Translations under genes and position numbers: made by a program
Part shown: piece after piece, positions 1 to 11,600 of the stretch
Layout of the letters: the number at the start of each line of letters is the position of its first letter
Numbering within the stretch: the first letter of the stretch is position 1
The notes under the pieces: model-generated
What the model was told of the DNA's origin: nothing
The model's database searches: none
Seen by the model: only the letters and a program-made list of their open reading frames with translations
From: Chlamydomonas sphaeroides
Lineage: Eukaryota; Chlorophyta; Chlorophyceae; Chlamydomonadales; Chlamydomonadaceae
NCBI GenBank assembly: GCA_001662425.1
Contig: BDDC01000019.1
Span: 1 to 52,549 of the forward strand
Length of the DNA stretch: 52,549 bases
Reading direction: 5' to 3'

Positions 1-276
1 GCTGCCGCTGCCAAGGCCGCCGCTGAGCTGAGGGCGGCGGAGGAGGCTGCCGCTGCCAAGGCCGCCGCCGAGCTGAAGGCGGCGGAGGAGGTCGCCGCCG
101 CCAAGGTAGTCGCCGAGCAGAAGGCCGCCGGCAAGAAGGCTGCCTCAGGCTTTGGCATGCCCAAGGTCAAGCAGGCGGAGCGCAAGGCAGCAAAGAAGGC
201 CAAGGCCGCGGCCGAGCTGAAGGCGGCGGAGGAGGCTGCGGCCGCCAGGGCTGCGGCCGAGCTCAAGCTTGCCGAG
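1..276 (+). repeat. 45-bp in-frame tandem repeat
   Basis: Five copies, the last two diverged and set off by a 51-bp non-repeat spacer (136-186), encode the 15-residue Ala/Lys/Glu unit. The first two copies differ at only a few positions. Confidence 0.75.
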
Positions 277-663
277 GGGGCCTCCGCCTCCGCCTCCGCC
301 TCCGCCTCCACGCAGGCGGCGCCAGAGCAGGCGGTGCCGGAGCCGGCCGCGGGGTTTTCCGTGTCGATCCAGATTGCGGAGCAGGGGCACACGGCCGCGG
401 CGAATGCTGAGGCCGACGCCCGGGCCCTGTCGTCCGTAGCGGCCGTGCTGACGGCCGCCAAGGCAGCTGCCGGCATGGCGGCGGCGGCTGTGCACGCCGC
501 GGAGCAGGTCGACGCGCGGCAGCACGAGGCGGAGGCGTCTGCGCCGCCGGTCGTGGTTGGGGGTGACGGCGATGTTGACGTGGATTCAGGCATGTCTGCT
601 GCCGACGGGCCGGCGGCGCCCACCAAGAAGGAGGTCAAAGAGGAAGTTGGCGTTCTAGTGTGA
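1..663 (+). CDS. Ala/Lys/Glu-rich helical repeat protein, C-terminal part
   Basis: The frame is open from the first base to a TGA at 661-663, giving 220 residues, so the gene begins upstream of the window. The first ~92 residues are a 15-residue repeat (45 bp) of the type AAAAKAAAELRAAEE. Clear copies lie at 1-45, 46-90 and 91-135, and degraded ones at 187-231 and 232-276. The composition (Ala, Lys, Glu, no Pro or Gly) suggests a long single helix or coiled coil. An Ala-Ser run (about 281-309) and a less repetitive acidic tail follow, ending in a Lys/Glu stretch and GVLV. I recognise no family. The repeat resembles lysine/alanine-rich structural or nucleic-acid-binding helices, but function cannot be assigned. 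The reading frame is well supported by length and by the repeat phase, which is an exact codon multiple. Confidence 0.7.
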   Translation, partial: AAAAKAAAELRAAEEAAAAKAAAELKAAEEVAAAKVVAEQKAAGKKAASGFGMPKVKQAERKAAKKAKAAAELKAAEEAAAARAAAELKLAEGASASASASASTQAAPEQAVPEPAAGFSVSIQIAEQGHTAAANAEADARALSSVAAVLTAAKAAAGMAAAAVHAAEQVDARQHEAEASAPPVVVGGDGDVDVDSGMSAADGPAAPTKKEVKEEVGVLV

Positions 664-1809
664 GCTGGGAGGGTCTGGGTTTGTGGGACTGATGGGGTGC
701 TGCATTGGCGCTGACAAAGTGGCAATGCCTCTGCAATGGAGGTGCATCATCGTGTACTGTGTTGGGCCCAGGGCCCTCGTGTGTGCGTGAAGGGTAGGGG
801 ACGTGGGGATATGCTGGAGCCGAGCGGCTGTGGCTTCCTATACGCGCGCTGTACTTTACTCGACATGTGGCATGCAGCCGCGCTTGGCAGCTGCGACGAT
901 TGCGGCTGCGTGCTGAAGCGTGAAGACTAGGCAGGCATATAGGTTGAACGTCTAATTACAGTGTTAGTATGGGGCTGTTCAGACGTGCTTTGCTGTGCGC
1001 CCCCTGGCCGTCCTTGTCAAAGTACGAGACCCGCATGGCGGAGCCGCGTCCGAAGCTCGCGCTGCGTTGCGAATGGACGGTCGGGCGTTGCGTGTGACCG
1101 AGAGGAGTGTAGTACTACGTAGGGGCAAGTTGAGGACCATACTGTGGCAGGATAGGAACTTGGCTGCCGACCCTTTCGGCGGCAACAACGACAGGTGGCG
1201 GCGGCGTATGTAGCATTGAGCGTAAGGCTATGGATCGTGTTGGTTTGTTGTTTGCGGCAAGCAGGCTGCGTGCCTGCATCTAGCGGTCTGTGCTGAGGTT
1301 GCGGGGACGTGAGAGTTCCATGGCACGGCATGCTCGCGTTTGGGCTGTCGCAAGGCAGAAGGTGCTGGCGCCCCCCGGTTCCCCCACCGCAGCTGTAATG
1401 GTTGCTATGTAGTTTATTGCACGGTGCCACTGCAAGGGCTGCGCTTGGCTTGAACCGCAACTTTGAACACAAGAACGCAGCACATGCTGCGCCCCATGCC
1501 GAAATTGGGCGCGCAAACTGAGACCGAGCAACGCAAGCAGCTTTTCATCGCCGCACGCGTAACACAACAAAACATTTTCAGACGCCTAGCCAGTGACAGC
1601 ACCCCCTACTTTCAATAGCAGCGCTTGAACCTCGTCAACTCACAAGCCGTTCGACCTCGCACTTGGTGAGCCTACTGCGCCATCAACTACTTGTCAAGCT
1701 TACGGTGCTCGCGATCAAGCAAGCGGCTTCCAGCGAGCCACGCCTGCAATTGGCGCGGGAGCGGCTGAACAGCGTCACTGACAGCCTGCACTGTGCCCTC
1801 GCAGCCAAA
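664..1809. other. Intergenic: 3' UTR of upstream gene and PCNA promoter region
   Basis: About 1.1 kb without a supportable gene. Composition is more mixed than in the flanking exons. The frame upstream of the PCNA start stays open back to 1663, but those codons match no PCNA N-terminus. I see no convincing TATA box or RNA gene. Confidence 0.5.
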
Positions 1810-3143
1810 ATGTTTGAGGCTCGCATCACCCAGGCCAGCGTGCTGAAGAAGCTGGTGGAGGCTCTGAAGGACCTGGTCTCCGAGGGCAATTTCGACGTTA
1901 GCTCTTCGGGCCTGTCGCTTCAAGCGATGGACTCGTCGCACGTGTGCCTGGTGTCCCTCAACCTTCGCGATGATGGCTTTGACCATTACCGCTGCGACCG
2001 CAACATGGCTATGGGCATCAACTTTGGAAACCTGTCCAAGATCCTCAAGTGCGCAGGTGAGCACCACAACGCGATGCGCGACCAAAAGCAGCTAGTGACG
2101 CTCGCTGCGCCTCGCAGGCAACGAGGACACCATTACGCTCAAGGCGGAGGACAATGCCGATACGCTGACGCTCATGTTTGAGTCGACTAACCAGGACCGC
2201 ATCTCGGACTTTGACATGAAGCTCATGTCGATTGAGTCGGAGCACCTAGGCATTCCCGACCAGGACTACTCGGCGGAAATCAAAATGCCCGCCTCCGAGT
2301 ACCAGCGCATTGTGCGCGACCTGGGGAGCATGGGCGACACGGTCCTCGTGTCCGCCACAAAGGAGGGCGTCAAGTTCTCGACGACGGGCGACATTGGCAC
2401 GGCAAACGTGACGCTCCGGTGGGCAGGCGTGGGGCCGTGTAGCTTACGCGCTGACCCGGGGGCCGAAGACAGAGCCGCTGGCCCCCCAGCCTTAAGCACT
2501 GGCCCTTGTCGGCTGCGCTTCCACCCTACAGCGATAAAGTTGCGGCCTCTAGAGACGTGGCTAAGCTGTCTGCGCCACCTCTTGCTTGCATCACGGCTTG
2601 CCAGCTACCGTCCCGTCTGCTCTCCCAAGCGCACAGCTGCGCCTGCCCCTCCTGTGGCGGAAATTATCAGCTCAACCGATGCGCTTGCCTCCTCCATCCC
2701 GCGCCGCCCCGCAGGCACAACACCACGCCCGAGAAGCCCGAGGAGCAAACCATCATTGACCTCAAGGAGCCCGTCGCGCTGACGTTCGCGCTGCGATACC
2801 TGAACAACTTTGCCAAGGCGACGCCGCTCGCGCCGCAGGTGGGGTGCTGGATAGCTGCGCGTGCCCGTGCTCTGTACATGAGGGCCAGTGGAACAGTAGC
2901 TTGGTGAACATGCGCATTGGCACAGGCACCTCCCCAGCTGTGGCTGGCGGTACCGGTGAACATCCATGCTCAAGAGGCTGCCTTCTACTTTACGCCCCCT
3001 GACCGCAGGTGAAGCTGAGCCTCACGAAGGACCTGCCCGTTGTGGTGGAGTACCAGGTGGGCGACCTCGGGGCTGTCAAGTTCTACCTTGCGCCCAAGAT
3101 TGACGACGAGGACAACATGGGCGAGGACGAGGCGCAGTCGTAA
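1810..3143 (+). CDS. PCNA: Proliferating cell nuclear antigen (DNA sliding clamp)
   Basis: Four exons, 1810-2056, 2118-2418, 2715-2838 and 3009-3143, join in frame to 268 residues, close to the usual 258-265. The start is fixed by the canonical N-terminus MFEARI; the open frame upstream is non-homologous. PCNA forms a homotrimeric ring on DNA that tethers replicative polymerases and recruits repair factors in the nucleus. Visible family features are the LxAMDSSHVxLV segment (residues 37-48), LGIPDQDYS (126-134), the GVKFS strand, and the C-terminal LAPKIDDED segment that follows the core. The Lys at residue 164, the ubiquitin/SUMO site in other eukaryotes, is present in the context ATKEG. Introns are 61, 296 and 170 bp with GT-AG borders. 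Identity is very secure. The tail after LAPKI is slightly longer than usual. Confidence 0.96.
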
Positions 3144-4047
3144 GCGACGTGCCAGCGGCTTGGCGGAGCTCGCGCCAGTGCGCGGCTGATTGATTGCAAG
3201 CAGGTTGTGCTGAGGGGGCGCCAGTGCGTGCCATAGGCCCTGGCCAAGCGGACGGTGTTCTGCTCGGGGCTATAGCAGAGCGGCGTGTGGTGTTAGGGGA
3301 TTGTCTCCGGCGGGTACGGTACGTGTCACTTGACTTTTGACGTCTACGCACAGAACCAGGTCTGTGTGCACATATGCTATTTTACGCATCGGCGCTTGGC
3401 GTTGACGTTACTGAACTCCTTGACAAGCAACAAGCTACGACTAGGGACCCATCGACCTAGCGCGCGTTGAACTGTCGCTATGCAACCATACGCGTAGCGC
3501 AGCGCGCCGAATGGCTCCTTGTAACTTCGCGGAAACGACTGTCTTCCTTGGCTCCTAGCAACTTGGCAGCCGCGATCGGTGCCTGCTATCCAAGCAACAG
3601 CCAGGACATGACGCATACGCCCGTGCTTCAAGCTCGTTGATAACCACGGGCCCTTAGCAGCAAACGCTGGCAACAGCGACCCCTTGGGCAACCCTTGATG
3701 CACACAGTGCATCACCGGCACGGCATGTGGTCTACTAAGAAGCACACAACAGGGCTGGAGACGCGGTCGGCGTCTCGCCTTGGGCTCCTCGATGGGCCTA
3801 CTCAGGTAGGGGGACGCTACTTCGGTAGGGAGAAACGACGGATGGTCACAGTAGGAAGCGGCACGCCGAAAAAGTGTCGGGCTTGGGGTGTGTCTGCTGG
3901 CGTGCAGTCCTTGTTGTGTCCGTACCTGGATGGCCGCGCGCTTCGTGCGTGCATGAGCGTGGAAGATGGGTGGCAACAATACAGGGCAGACCTTGAGAGA
4001 GACGGCCGGCGACAACACGCTCTTTCCGCCCCCGCCCTTGCGTCAAG
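3144..4047. other. Intergenic / unresolved 5' end of the transporter gene
   Basis: This holds the PCNA 3' UTR (a TGTAA, the polyadenylation motif known from chlorophyte genes, lies near 3519) and almost certainly the promoter and first exon(s) of the transporter. I could not place a start codon. ATGs at 3955 and 3974 are candidates, but neither joins in phase to the first recognisable transporter exon by an obvious donor. Confidence 0.4.
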
Positions 4048-7000
4048 GCCACCACCCACTGGCTGACCGTGGTCGTGCTATGCGGCCTGGTGGCCGTCAT
4101 CTGCTCCATCGACCGCACAGCAATGAGCGGTGAGGCGAGCGCACCACGACCACAGCCACGCTGGCCAACACCGGGCCACGCCCCCCGGCGGCCGCGGCCG
4201 CCAAACGGCCACAACCCGCACTGACCGCAGCGCCACCCCGCCTCGCCCTCTTCATAACGCGTGCCCACCCTTTGCCGCCCGCCCGTCCGCCACTCTCAGT
4301 GGCGGTGCTGCCCATGGGCGCCAAGTACGGGTGGAACGACTCAGTCAAGGGCGCGGTCAGCTCAGCATTCAACCTGGGCCACACGGTGCGCCGCCGTGCG
4401 CCGCCCCACGGCACAGCACCCGCCTCGCTGGCGCATGGCACCTGCACGGCTGTGCGGACGTACCTTGTCCACCGCGTCTTCTCTCATATCTCGTGTGCTG
4501 GTGCCTGGACTGGACCCGTTCGGATGCCCGCGCTTCTATCCCCTACGCAGATCACCAACTTCTACGGCGGCATCCTGGCCGCCTCCTACAGCCCCAAGCT
4601 GGTTCTGTCGCTGGGCGTGGTGGTGTGGTCCGCCTTCACGGTGCTCACGCCGCCCGCAGCGGCGCTGGGGCTGTGGCCGCTCTTCATCACGCGCGCCTGC
4701 ATGGGGCTGGGCGAGGGCGTGGCGTACCCCACCATGCAGGTGGGATGAGGCCCAGGCAACTCTGGTGTGGGGTGGGGGTGGGCGTCCATCGAACTGGGCG
4801 CGCCAACGGGCCCACGTAGCTTTGCAGGGTACCCGGCACCTGGCCGCCGCGCTAGGGAAGGCCCCCCTACGCGGCATGGGGTTTGCGCAGGCCTCGTGCC
4901 GCGCTACGAGACACGCCCAGCCTGGCCCTGCGTGACACCCTGGCTGCCGCAGGCCATCATCAAGGGCTGGGTGCCCCGGGAGCGTCGCTCGCGCTCCCTT
5001 AGCCTCATGTACAGCGGTGCGTTGGCTGTGCCAGGGTCCCTAGACCCGGGCCCTCTGCCTTGGTCTGATCTGCGGAGGGGGCGACGGCGCGAGTTACCAG
5101 TCCCCCATCGTGCTGTATGCAATACTTGTTTATCGCAATCTGGAGCATGCCGGCCGGGCCGGCCGGCTCCGCAGCCGACAGGTCCGGCATATGGGCTATT
5201 GGCCTTTCCCCACGCTCTACCTGCCCTGGTCGATTCCTTCCTCCCAAGGTCACCAAATAGGCAGCATCCTGTCGCTGCTCCTATCGCCCCTGCTCATCGC
5301 AATGTCGGGTACGCTGTGTCCTGCCATGGGCTGCGGCCTGTTACTCCCTCGCCAGTAGCTGCAGCTGCAAGTGCTTGCCATTGTTGGCCTCAACCCCGCG
5401 CACCTGCGGCCTCCTGCCGCCTTGCTGCAGGTGGCCACGTGGACCACATGTTCTATGTGTACGGGGCAGGTGTGCCGGCTTGTGCTGCGATGCTCCTCCC
5501 TGTTGGTTGCATGCCAAGACGTGGCTGTCTTTGCAGCTGCCAGGCAGCGGGCCGCCAGGCAGAGCATACATCTTGGCCACCTGCCAGACCGCTGAAGGTG
5601 CTGTTCCGTCGCCCTGCCGCTGCGGCATGCCGCCGCCCCACCCCGTGTGGCCCGCAGCCGGCTTCATTTGGCTGGCGGCCTGGGAGCCGCTGGTGTCGAA
5701 GGAGCCGCCGCTGCTAGTCATGGGCGACCGGCAGCTGGCGCCGCCGCCGCAGCGGCTGAGCGAGCTACCCTGGCGCTCGGTGCGTGGTGGGGCCGGGTGC
5801 CACGCCCTCGCTGCTCACGGCGTCCGCCGTCATGATGCCCTCTATACCTGCTGTGCATGCTGCTGTCGTGTGCGCCCTGTAGATCCTGACTAACCGTGTG
5901 TTCTGGGCGCTCATGGCGTGCCACTCCACATTTGGTAAGGCTGGGGCGTGGGGCGTGGCACGCTGCCCCGGCACTTGGGTCACGCTAACGGGGGCTAGGA
6001 GCCGGGCTACCCGATGCTGGGTGACGGCTCGGGTGCCCATGTCATCACCGCCCGTCCGCGCGACGCAGGCATCATTTACAACACCTGCATCTCGTGGCTG
6101 CCCCGCTACTTCAATAGGTGCGCCACCATTACGCACCGACAGCAGTGCGTGCCCCCTCGCCGCGCCGCGCTGGACCAACCGATTACCAAGCGCTTTCTGC
6201 GACCCAAACGCGCACACCCCTTGCCGCGGGTGGCGCCCCGCAGCCAATTCGGCCTGGACGTGAAGTCGTCGTCCTTCCTGTCCGTCCTGCCCTGGGTCGC
6301 CATGGTGAGCGGGCGCTGTCGCCGAGCGCCCACTGCACACAGCCTGGTGCCCGCACGGCCACACGCAGCCAATGCTGCCGCCGCCACCGTGTCTGCGCCC
6401 GACACGCCTGCCCGTCCGCACCAACAGCTACTGCACCGCCACCCGCCCTGCGCCCCTCTACCGTCCCGCCTCTGCCCACCAGGCCATCGGCACCAACCTG
6501 TCCGGCTGGCTGGCGGACACGGCCATCAACCGCAAGATCCTCAGCACTACCCACACGCGCAAGGTGCTGCAGCTGGCGGGCAGCATCGGCCCCGCCGTGT
6601 GCCTCCTCTACCTGGCCTGGGGCGCCAACTCGCACTCTGCACTCGTGGCGCGGCACCACCGCTCCTTGCTCGACGCCGCGAGCGTGCCGCTGATCGCCGA
6701 TCTGGCCGCGGTCGCTCCGGAGCTGGCAACCGAGTCGGCGCTGCTGATGGCGCCGGTTGGGCTGGCGGCGGGGCCGCCGCCGGCAGATGCGGTCCCGGGT
6801 GCCGACGGGCAGCTGCGGTCGGCGGTGGTGCTGCTGACGATGATGATGGCGCTGCTGGGGCTGCAGGCGGGCGGCTTTGCGAGCACGCACCAGGACATTG
6901 CCACGCGCATGGCGTCCGTGCTGTGAGCAGCTTGGGGGCCGGGGCGCGGGGCGCGGGGTAGAGGGCTGCCACAGCTGCGCGGCGTGCGTCGGGCTGCTGC

Positions 7001-7371
7001 AGGGGGCCCCACGACCAGCGCTCTGCGCTGCCCCGCGGCTCCCCGCCTGCCTTCCACGCGCCCGCAGCTTTGGCACCACCAACGCCAGCGCCAGCTTGGC
7101 GGGCAGCGCCTTCGTGTACCTGGTGGGCGTCATCCTGGACGCCACCCAGAGCTGGAGTCTGGTGCGTGCACACGCGCCGCGTCGGCTGTCCGCGGCTGCG
7201 CCTTAGTGACACCGCCTTTGCCCTGGTCATCCCCGCCTTACCTTTGCCCCCGCCACCCCACTGCCTGGCTGTTACGCAATCCGCCAGGTGTTCCAGCTCA
7301 TTGCCGGGTGCTGTCTGGCGTCGGCCGCGCTCTTCGCTGCCATCGCATCCTCGGAGCCGCAATTTGACTAG
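4048..7371 (+). CDS. PHT4/SLC17-type anion (phosphate) transporter, MFS; 5' end missing
   Basis: Thirteen exons close in frame: 4048-4129, 4300-4385, 4551-4739, 4953-5016, 5249-5308, 5431-5469, 5658-5779, 5883-5934, 6069-6117, 6244-6304, 6483-6922, 7068-7161 and 7288-7371, giving 473 visible residues. The protein opens with a first membrane helix ending SIDRTAMSVAVLPM. It then shows the family motifs GWNDSVKGAVSSAFNLGH, GGILA, TRACMGLGEGVAYPTM and WVPRERRSRSLSLMYSG, followed by further hydrophobic segments (ISWLPRYF, GTNLSGWLAD) and ends SSEPQFD. These mark the plant PHT4/ANTR group of Na+- or H+-coupled anion transporters, usually plastid or other organelle membrane proteins moving phosphate or organic anions. 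The acceptor at 4046-4047 is AAG after a pyrimidine tract. The N-terminal targeting region lies in an upstream exon I cannot identify. Exon 11 carries an unusually long, poorly conserved central loop (about 6650-6800). Substrate is inferred from family only. Confidence 0.88.
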
Positions 7372-8640
7372 GAGAGCGAGCGAGCGTGCAAGTGAGAGCA
7401 GTGAGGCCAGTGAGCCATGAGCATGCATGAAGGAGAGAGGGTTCTGGCGCACTAGCAGGGGAGGCGGCGGCCGGAGCGCCAGTGCAGCACAGCGAATTTC
7501 AAGGCGCAGAAGGAGAGCTGCCAAGGAAGCTGGCAAGGGAAGCGACCTGGCAAGCTGCTCTGCTCCTCAACAGCTTGCCCTTGGTTTCCAGGGCGGCCTC
7601 GCCCGCAGCACCGCCTGCCTTGCCGCACTGCGCCCTGTGCTTGGACGTGGATTGCTTTTGTGCGGTGAGACGTGAGCGGTGTTCCCGGTACTAGGGTAGG
7701 CGCGTTGCAGCCTGACTACATGCTGTGTGCGGCTGCGGGCGTTGGCATGAATTGAGGTGGCCACGACTAACTCGTGCGTGCTGGCTGGCTGTTGTGGGTC
7801 GCGCCCCGCGGGAAAGGTTAGGGCCCCGTACACTGCGCGTGCTGGGATGGCGAAGGACATGACTCCTTCTGGTTGCCCCTGGTGGCAGGCTTGCGCAAAG
7901 CTTGTGCAACATGGCCCGAGCCCATGCATCCACCGCCCACATCGCCACAAGCTCCAGGGCCTGCCCCCGCCGCTCTGCTGTGGGCGGCGAACGGCAGCCG
8001 GCGGCGGCTGGCCTTGGAGCTGTCGGAAGGGCTTAGGGTGCATGCTGCACAGCAAGGTGGTGGAGATTCGTTATGCACTGCAGCAGACTGCAATGAGGTT
8101 CGGGGGCATGAAGCGGGGGTCCGCCCTGTCCGGCACTTACTTCAGCGCTGCAGTCGTGTCGGTCCTGGTGGCCAGGGCATACGGGCAGAAAGCGGAGTCA
8201 GCGCGTGAGCGAGTCGTGCGTCTCACAGGCGTTTACATGGGCCTGACCGCAAACCATACGCTGGGTAGTGGTCAAGGCGGACGTGTGTAACCGTGTCAGC
8301 AGCAGTGGCTGGGCTTGCCGGCACGCCCCAGGCGCTTGGTCCCTGCCGCCTCTGTGCGATCGAATCCCGGGGAGCGGCCCGGGTTAACGTGTGGTATGGC
8401 AGCCGTGGCGATGGGCCAGCCGAACCCCCCGCCACAAACGAGGCACGAGGTGCACCTAGACTACTTGCATACCTTACACGCATCGGGGCTCACTACTTAC
8501 TTAGCTGGGGGCCTAGCAAGCAATCCTCTTTTCTGTCCTAGGCAGGGCGTGACGTGAGCGTCGCGCCTATGGCAGCCGCCGTTGGTTAAATCAATACGTA
8601 GTCAGCGTGCAAGGGCGGCTTACCGACGCTCGCCAGGACG
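7372..8640. other. Intergenic
   Basis: About 1.27 kb between the transporter stop and the next start. It contains the transporter 3' UTR and the promoter of the giant gene. An open frame at 7757-8290 has no recognisable motif and shares the generic composition of the strand, so I do not call it. Confidence 0.5.
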
Positions 8641-11600
8641 ATGGAGTCGCAGTTAAGCTCTGAGTTCTTCAAGGTCGCCACGGAATGCGCTGGTGTCTTG
8701 AAGGACTTTTGCCGAGGCCAGCGGTAAGCGTTGGCTCCAAGCAAGGACAGAGGGTGCTTGTTGGGCGGCGAAACATGCCGACGTGCCTGCACGCAGCGCC
8801 AAGGCCAAGAAGTCCCTTCAACGGCTATGCACGGAGCATCCTACGAGCTTCTTGCCGCATCGCTATCTGGTGCGTGGCAAGCGTCGACGGCGGAATGCCA
8901 GCGCTGTGTTTTGGCTGCGTCAAGCTTGGCTTGGCTATGCGAACGGAATCATCGTGTTATCATGGTTCTTAGGCTGCCATTGGGGGCTGGGCACGAGCTC
9001 TGCGGCGAAGCACCGAATGCCAACCCACACCCTCTGTGCGGTTACCCCTCCCTGCCGTGCTGCTTTGTAGGCTCGCTTGTTGTACCACGAGAGTGCGCGC
9101 GTGGAAGCGGACCAGCAGGGCGCTGCGGGACCGCAGCTGCCGCACCACCGCAGGCTTAGTCTGCTGCACAGTGCTCTGTTGGAGGCCAAGCAGGTGGGCG
9201 AATGATATCTATGCGTTCACTGACAACTTGGCAGCAGTTAGGTGAAGTGTGCTGCGGGGCCATCCACAGGCGACGGCGCTCGCACCGTCCTCGCTGAGCA
9301 GCGCCGCTCTGCGTGCGACGCTGCTTGTCAACCTCCTGGTGGAAGAGTCGGCACTGCAAGGGGGGCTCGCTATCGCTCAGGAGCAGCCGCCGGCTCTTTC
9401 TGGTGCGAGCGGCTCGTCGTCGCAGAGCCCGGCAGCGGTCGCTGTGCCCGAGGACGCCGCTTGGTACCAGCTAAACCCGGAGGCTCGGTGCGAGGCCATC
9501 AAGCGGGAGTTTCGCGAGGCGATCGCGCACTGTGTGCGCACGCTCGAGTGCAGCTCGCCGCTGCTGGTGGAGCCTGTGATTACTATCTCGGATGCACACG
9601 CAAGGACGTGCGATCCGTGCTGCCTGGTGAGCACGCATGAAGCCGCGAGCGGCCGAGGCGACGACCGGCCCCCGCCGTCGCCTACCACCTGGCGCGCCAG
9701 GCTTTCGCTAGCGGCTAGCGCCGGCCCCTAAGCCCTTGTGCTGGGCAAGCTCGTCGCAGCCAAGCGCTGGCCGTGCTAGACGGACCGCTGCCTCCAGCTC
9801 TCTGCGGTCACCCACGTGCCGCTGCCGGCGCTGCCGCGCCCGACCCACGTGCCGCGCCGCAGAGGGTGCAGGACAGCATCGTGGAGTGGGTCAAGCAGGA
9901 CAACTGGCAGCGAATTGTTGCGGAGAAGCGCAGCGTACTGGCATGCATGCACCAGGTGCTGGAGAGCTGCCACACGCTGCTCGACAGCACGCACATCCCC
10001 GTCGACGGCATCGTGCGCCTGCTGCAGCACATCCTCAGGTCCGCGCGCGCGGGCTGCTGCTGCCAACCCTCCGGCCGGCCCTGCGGCTGTCGCTGAGGCT
10101 CGCAAGGGGCCGAAGCATGCCGCTTCCTGCGTGCGGCCGCGCCCGTCTTGCTTCGCCCGGGCCCGACGCGTGCCGCGTGCCTCGCAACCTCCCCCGCATT
10201 CCGTCTCGCCCGCAGGCCGCACCAGCAGGACCTGCAGCTGTGGGCCAGCCAGCTGCTGCTCAGCAAGGGCAGCGTGGACGATCTGCAGCACAAATTTGAG
10301 ACGCAGGCGGCCGTCACGGAGCTGCTACGCATGCTGCGGCCCGGCCGCGCAGGAGAGGAGTTGCAGGCCGGGGCCGCCGCCGCCGCCGGTGCCGCAGCGC
10401 CCGCCGCCGGGCCTGCGCCCGCCGGCAAGCAGCCCCAAGCTCAGCTCCCGGCGCCGGCAGGGGCCGCGCACGTGGCCGCCGCCGCGCCAGCGCCTCAGCA
10501 CGCGCAGCAGTTCACGCAGCCGCCGCAGCACGCGCAGCCGCCGGCACAGCACCGCGGGCCCGCGGCACCGGCGCACACGCAGCAGCCGCACCCGGACCCT
10601 GCGCTGCAGCCCGCGGTGCCGGCCGTCCGCGCTGCGGGTCCCCTAGTGCAGCCCGCGCCGCCTCCGCCCCCGCAGCAAGTGGCCGCGCCGTGCCTTTCGG
10701 CGGAGCAGGAGTGGGACATGGTGCGGGACGGCGGTGCGAGCGCGCCAGCGGCCGGTGCCGGCGGTGCCGCGGGCGCTGGCGGGGCCGCGGCGCGCCGGCC
10801 TGGTGGCAAGGCCAAGAACAAGGCCAAGGGCAGCGACCCGGTGCGCGGTCCGCGCAAGGAGCGCAGCCGCTACGAGCGGTACACGGATGTGGAGGCCTTC
10901 TGGCGCAGCATCAGCCCCGAGCAGCGGCGCTCGCTGCTCAAGGTGCCCATGGCCGCGCTGCTGAAAGGTGCGCCGCGACCAGTCGATCGCGCTTGGGAGG
11001 GCAGGCTCGCGCCTTCGCGCGACTGCAGGCGGCGGCCAGCGTGTCTCTCCCGAAGGGGCAGCGGTACTGCAGGCCGGATCGTAGCCGCCTGCAATTGTAC
11101 ATCGTATTGTAGCAAAGGGAGCATCGGCCGGCGCTGGGGGCCGTAGGCTCGTGCGGCCAACGCGGGTGCGGCATGGTGTCCCTGCAGGCGTGCGGCGGGA
11201 GCAGGGCAACGACGCGGTGGACGAGCTGATCGAGGGGCTGGTGCTGCTGCGCGAGCAGGGCAACCGCGCGGCCTGCTACTGGCTGTGCCCCGTGTGCGAG
11301 CAGAAGTTCCACAGCAGCCGTGACTTCCTGGGCCACGTGGAGCTGGTGCATGAGGGGCTGGCGGTGCAGGTGGGGCTGGCGGTGTGCGATGGACTGGCGG
11401 GCCCGACGTGCTTCATGCGGCGCAGTGTTGACTGGTCCTGGAAACAAGGGCAGCCGGCAGCCGGCGCCTCAGCCAACGGGCACCGTGAGGCGGTGGTCGG
11501 CGGTGGTGGGGCCGCGGTGCGCGGTGCTGGGTGGTTTTGAGGCGTGGCGCGCTGCTGCCGCCGCTGCTTGCGTGCCGCAGGACAACAAGTACGTGTGCTG

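Noticed and set aside
7757..8290. 177-codon open frame between the transporter and the giant gene
   Set aside because: No motif, no homologous feel, composition like surrounding non-coding DNA, and overlapping open frames on the other strand.
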